Assembly (NCBI RefSeq): GCF_015351405.1
Contig: NZ_JADKMY010000002.1
Location: 388,335-452,334, forward strand
Direction: 5' to 3'
DNA: 64,000 bases
Origin: Corynebacterium suicordis DSM 45110
GTDB lineage: Bacteria; Actinomycetota; Actinomycetes; Mycobacteriales; Mycobacteriaceae
Shown here: piece after piece, positions 60,301 through 64,000 of the stretch
Layout of the letters: each line of letters opens with the position of its first letter
How positions within the stretch are numbered: position 1 is the first letter of the stretch
Made by a program: the position numbers and the translations under genes
The notes under the pieces: model-generated
What the model was told of the DNA's origin: nothing
The model's input: only the letters and a program-made list of their open reading frames with translations
Databases searched by the model: none

Positions 60301-62904
60301 CTAGTCCGCGATCGCTTCCAACGGCGGGGTGGCCGCTGCCTTGTGAGCCGGCCACACGGCAGCGATCATTCCGACAACTGCAGATCCCAGCACCATGAAC
60401 AGCAGCTGATCCCATGGCACCACGGGGTTGGTGAGACCTTCCTTCTCCATCGCGTTGATGAACGCCCAGCCCAGGAATACGCCCAGCACCGTGCCCACCA
60501 GCGCGCCGTATACCGAGATCTGCACGGCTTCCAGGGTGATCATGGTGCGGATCTGCATCCGCTTGGTGCCCACCGCGCGCAGCATTCCTACTTCTTGACG
60601 ACGCTCCACCACATTGAGCGCCAGAGTATTAATGATGCCCAGGATGGCCACCACCACGGCCAGAGCCAGCAGCCCGTAGAGGATGTTGAGCATTTGATCC
60701 ACCATCACGGCCTGGGCCCCGGCGAATTCTGTCTTGGTTTGCACGGTGAGGATCACGAAGTCATCCACCGCAGTTTCCAAGTCTTGCCGCAGCTGCTGCA
60801 GATCTGTTCCGTCTTTGCCATTGACTGCAACAAGCTGCACGGTGGTGGCCGCAGCGCTATTGCCGGCCAGAGGAGGCACGTCCTTCTTGACCTGGGTCAG
60901 CTGTTCATCACTGAGCACGGTGTTACCCAGCACCTGGTTGTCCTTGTAAATACCCCGCAGTGGCACGGTGGCCAGTTCTGGGCCACTGCCACCCATGCGC
61001 AGCGGTACTTCCTGTCCCACGGTCCATCCCTGCTCCTTGGCAAAGGTTTCACCCGCCAGCACGCCGGGTTCGTGGAAGTCCACGTCTCCCGCCACTGGTT
61101 CGATGTTGGTGACTGCCGAGGGATCGCCATCCATCACGAAAGTGAAGGCCGGCTGTGCAGCCCCACTTCCCCCACCCGCGGTGATTCCGCTGACCCCGAA
61201 TGTAACGGCTTCCTGCACACCATCGAGTTCCTTGATCTTGGCGATCGCCCCGCGCTGCACCGGAAATTGTCCGGGCCCTGCACCTGATGGGCCCGCGACA
61301 ATGTAATCCGAGTCAATGCTGGATTCCGTCAACTCAGTAACAGAATTCTTCATCGTTGCACCGAACATGCCGATCGCCGCGACCAATGCCACACCCAAGG
61401 TCAGGGCGAATGCAGTGGTGGCCGTGCGCCGTGGATTGCGCTGGGAATTGGTACGCGCCAGCTTTCCCACGGCTCCGAATGGCCAGCCGATAGCTCGGCC
61501 AATCAACGGAACCACCAGCATGGAAAGCGCAGGTGAGACCAGGAAGGTGCCCAGAATCATCAGGACTGCACCGCCGCCAATCAAGCTGGCTCGCTGACCA
61601 GTGGCGGCGTCGACCAAAATCCACCCACCAATAACGGCCGCTGCCAACCCAAGCAACAGCACCACCACACCACTGATGGTGCGGACTTTCAGGGAACTGT
61701 TGGAGGAGATATCCCCCATGCGCATTGCTTCCACGGGGCGCACTTGGCCTGCTCGGCGAGCGGGAGCCCACGCGCTGAGCACGGTGACCAGCACGCCGAG
61801 CAGCAGGGGAACCGCCACGCTCGTGGGAGTCAATGAGAGCCCTGCGGCCGGAAGCCCCATTCCGAGACTCTCCAGGACGGTAAAGATCAGCTTGGCCAGA
61901 CCGAATCCCGCGGCCACTCCCAAGAGTGAACCGATGAGCCCGATAACCACTGCTTCCAGCACCACAGAGGCCGTCAACTGGCCCTGGGAGGTGCCCAAAG
62001 CTCGAAGCAGGGCGAATTCGCGCATGCGCTGCGCCACGATCATGGAGAACGTGTTGGCGATGATGAACGTTCCCACCAGCAGGGCAATCAGCCCAAAGGC
62101 CAGGAGGAAGTAGTTAACGAAGCTCAGTGCCGAATCGATCTCGGCCGTTTCATCCTTGACCTTTTCCGCACCAGTCGTGAACTCGACGCCGGGATACGCA
62201 CCATTCAGGTACTCCACAAATGCTTCGGCGCTCTCGTCCTGCGCGGAGGTCATGAGGAGTTCATCAACCACTCCTCCGGAGCGGAAGGTGGAGAGGAAAC
62301 TATCGACCTCCATGAGAGCACCGAAAAAGCCACCGGCTTCCATGTCCAGGCTATAAATGCCCACTACTGTGACCTTGGTGGGTTTGGAGGGATCGATCAG
62401 CGAGATGCGATCCCCCACTTCAATGCCCATGCGCTCAGCGGCAGACTGGTTGACCACTACCTCTTCTGCGCCATGCGGAGCCCGGCCTTCGATGATGGGA
62501 GTGGCCGCGCCCACTTGCTGGTCATCGGGATAGAACGCCTGCACGACGGAAGGGGCGGCACCACCGCCCTCAAAGGTGTTGTTCTCATCATCCGCGGCGA
62601 CGATCTGCACGCCGCTGGAGATGTTGAAATCCTCTACGCGAGGATCCGCCGAGAGCTGCTGGCGAAACTCATCGTCAATGGCCTCATTGCTGTCCTTCTT
62701 CGTGGAGGCCACTGCATCCACGTTCTGGTAGCTGCTCTGCACGATGCTATCGAACGCACTGGACAGCGAGTTGGTGAACATGAAGCTACCGGCGATAAAC
62801 GCAGTGCCCAGCACCACCGACAAGATCGTGAGGAAGAAGCGCAACTTATGCGAGCGGATGTTGCGCATCGAGACTTTGGACATTGTTGCAGAGGAATGTG
62901 CCAT
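60301..62904 (-). CDS. ABC transporter permease (MacB/FtsX type)
   Basis: An 867-aa permease with two FtsX domains. Helix 1 (FFLTILSVVLGTAFIAGSFMF) is followed by a large extracytoplasmic domain (about residues 45-260), three helices, a middle block with further helices, a second extracytoplasmic domain and a final set of three helices (ILGIINTLALNVVERRQEVGMLRAVGTKRMQI). Such duplicated permeases act in lipoprotein, peptide or drug export or in envelope stress. The ATG overlaps the ATPase stop (ATGA). Confidence 0.92.
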   Translation of the reverse strand: MAHSSATMSKVSMRNIRSHKLRFFLTILSVVLGTAFIAGSFMFTNSLSSAFDSIVQSSYQNVDAVASTKKDSNEAIDDEFRQQLSADPRVEDFNISSGVQIVAADDENNTFEGGGAAPSVVQAFYPDDQQVGAATPIIEGRAPHGAEEVVVNQSAAERMGIEVGDRISLIDPSKPTKVTVVGIYSLDMEAGGFFGALMEVDSFLSTFRSGGVVDELLMTSAQDESAEAFVEYLNGAYPGVEFTTGAEKVKDETAEIDSALSFVNYFLLAFGLIALLVGTFIIANTFSMIVAQRMREFALLRALGTSQGQLTASVVLEAVVIGLIGSLLGVAAGFGLAKLIFTVLESLGMGLPAAGLSLTPTSVAVPLLLGVLVTVLSAWAPARRAGQVRPVEAMRMGDISSNSSLKVRTISGVVVLLLGLAAAVIGGWILVDAATGQRASLIGGGAVLMILGTFLVSPALSMLVVPLIGRAIGWPFGAVGKLARTNSQRNPRRTATTAFALTLGVALVAAIGMFGATMKNSVTELTESSIDSDYIVAGPSGAGPGQFPVQRGAIAKIKELDGVQEAVTFGVSGITAGGGSGAAQPAFTFVMDGDPSAVTNIEPVAGDVDFHEPGVLAGETFAKEQGWTVGQEVPLRMGGSGPELATVPLRGIYKDNQVLGNTVLSDEQLTQVKKDVPPLAGNSAAATTVQLVAVNGKDGTDLQQLRQDLETAVDDFVILTVQTKTEFAGAQAVMVDQMLNILYGLLALAVVVAILGIINTLALNVVERRQEVGMLRAVGTKRMQIRTMITLEAVQISVYGALVGTVLGVFLGWAFINAMEKEGLTNPVVPWDQLLFMVLGSAVVGMIAAVWPAHKAAATPPLEAIAD

Positions 62905-63635
62905 CAGTAGTCCTCAATGGTGGTCATGGTCTGCAGGATCTCCTCCGTGGAGGGATGCTGCAGTTCCTTCACCAGCTGTCCATCAGCCAGGAAGATCACC
63001 CGATCGGCATAGGACGCCGCACGCGGATCGTGCGTAACGATCACCACGGTCTGCTTGTCCTCATCCACCGCAGTCCGCAGGATCTTTAGCACCTCAGCAG
63101 AGCTATTGGAATCCAGGTTGCCCGTGGGTTCATCGCCGAAGATGATGTGCGGCCGGCTCACCAGAGCGCGGGCACACGCAACGCGCTGCTGCTGACCACC
63201 GGAGAGCTCTGAAGGTCGGTGGCTCAAGCGCTGAGCCAAGCCGAGGCGCTCAGCGACCTCATCAAACCACGCAGTATCCACCTTCTTGCCGGCAATATCC
63301 AGCGGAAGTGTGATGTTCTCCCGGGCGGTCAGGGTAGGCACCAGGTTGAATGACTGGAAGATGAATCCCAATCTTTCTCGACGCAACTGTGTCAGGTCTT
63401 TGTCCTTCAACCCGGAGAGATTGGTTTCTCCCACATAGGTGTCCCCGGAGCTCGCGCTATCCAGTCCTGCCATGCAGTGCATGAGGGTTGATTTGCCGGA
63501 GCCTGATGGGCCCATGATGGCGGTAAATTGCTGGCTTTGGAACTCTACGGATACTTCACGCAGAGCGTGCACGGTGGTGTCTCCGGACCCATAGTGCTTG
63601 GATAACGAGACAGCCTTGGCTGCGGGTGTGGACAT
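62904..63635 (-). CDS. ABC transporter ATP-binding protein (MacB/LolD type)
   Basis: A 243-aa ATPase: Walker A GPSGSGKST, Q-loop FIFQSFNLVPTLTARENI, signature LSGGQQQRVACARAL, Walker B IIFGDEPTGNLD, H-loop VTHDP. The FQSFNLVP and PTGNLD forms are characteristic of the MacB/LolD group. First gene of a two-gene exporter; the 248 bp upstream contain its promoter and the end of the rrn operon. Confidence 0.95.
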   Translation of the reverse strand: MSTPAAKAVSLSKHYGSGDTTVHALREVSVEFQSQQFTAIMGPSGSGKSTLMHCMAGLDSASSGDTYVGETNLSGLKDKDLTQLRRERLGFIFQSFNLVPTLTARENITLPLDIAGKKVDTAWFDEVAERLGLAQRLSHRPSELSGGQQQRVACARALVSRPHIIFGDEPTGNLDSNSSAEVLKILRTAVDEDKQTVVIVTHDPRAASYADRVIFLADGQLVKELQHPSTEEILQTMTTIEDY

Positions 63636-63799
63636 TATTCTCCTGACTCGAAAACTTTGAGGCGTAGAAGTAACTTCTCACACCAGCATAGGAAGCGTCA
63701 GGACAGAATTGATATAGGGGTTGTCCCTGAAGTTATAGAATCCGGTTTTTCGGGGTAGTTATCCCCTGTTACGGCTTGAGCACCGTGTTTTGGGCATAG

Positions 63800-63862
63800 A
63801 AAAGTGGGCCCTCACAGACCAAGAAAGACTTCACATCTCTCCCGGCCCATAAGGACCCACAA
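63800..63862 (-). terminator. Terminator of the rrn operon
   Basis: On the minus strand GTGGGTCC after the 5S gene can pair with GGGCCCAC, which runs into TTTTCT. It lies 20 to 80 bp beyond the 5S 3' end. Confidence 0.65.
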
Positions 63863-63883
63863 TTCACACACACAAATAATAAA

Positions 63884-64000
63884 TGCCGGCGGTGACCTAC
63901 TCTCCCACACCCTCCCAGGTGCAGTACCATCGGCGCAGACAGGCTTAGCTTCCGGGTTCGGAAAGGGACCGGGCGTGACCCCGCCGCTAAAACCACCGAC
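63884..64000 (-). rRNA. rrf: 5S ribosomal RNA (5' end at or just past the window edge)
   Basis: The minus strand reads the conserved 5S core CGCCCGGTCCCTTTCCGAAC, then CCGGAAGCTAAGCC and GCGCCGATGGTACTGC, ending GGTCACCGCCGGCA. Ends CGGTGG/CCGCCG pair as helix I. The rest of the rrn operon should follow beyond position 64000. Confidence 0.95.

Overview
The window comes from a Corynebacterium-type actinobacterium; the species was not determined. The reasons are a high-G+C coding pattern, the order mctBC / gltA-fkpA / serC / sepH / cspB / rpf / XPB helicase familiar from Corynebacterium chromosomes, a corynebacterial hisN next to prfB, DtxR- and GlxR-type sites, and many families restricted to this group (DUF2771, DUF3027, DUF3239, CE1758/CE1759). 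It is mostly core chromosome. No phage, IS element or CRISPR array was seen.

Layout. 1-7 kb: prfB (partial), an IMPase and hisN, an FMN reductase, succinate-semialdehyde dehydrogenase, pgi. 7-9 kb: two secreted proteins, one possibly aerolysin/ETX-like, behind a candidate DtxR (iron) box. 9-17.5 kb: nei2-lhr DNA repair pair, cysQ, thyA-folA, tRNA-Arg(CCT). 17.8-20 kb: the mctBC monocarboxylate uptake operon. 20-28.8 kb: secreted and envelope proteins (SGNH esterase, two small paralogous membrane proteins, a lamin-tail/beta-propeller protein, a PQQ-like propeller protein), then an LLM monooxygenase/flavin reductase pair and a methyltransferase. 28.8-34.4 kb: enoyl-CoA hydratase, an XRE/membrane protein/ABC exporter operon, and a lone AbiEi/DUF559-like nuclease gene between imperfect direct repeats. 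34.4-47.8 kb: fkpA, gltA, serC, sepH, thiD, a TrmH methylase, an AzgA-type purine permease, DUF3027, glutaminyl cyclase, DUF2771, cspB, rpf. 47.8-52.5 kb: helicase-associated protein, XPB helicase, DUF3239. 52.6-59.2 kb: a complete 5-oxoproline-type module (pxpA, fused pxpBC, biotin carboxylase/BCCP, GntR regulator, YcsG/NRAMP-like transporter) sharing one palindromic operator. 59.2-64 kb: an alpha/beta hydrolase-like protein, a MacB/FtsX-type ABC exporter, and the 3' end of an rrn operon (5S rRNA).

The most unusual signal is not a gene. A short asymmetric word, TGGCGTCG followed by an A-rich purine tail and often preceded by GGG, occurs 29 times by eye in 64 kb. The copies are split evenly between strands and lie in intergenic DNA and inside genes, in several reading frames and mainly in linkers or loops. 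Once it forms an inverted pair just after a gene. This is the behaviour of a DNA uptake sequence or a similar genome-wide signal.
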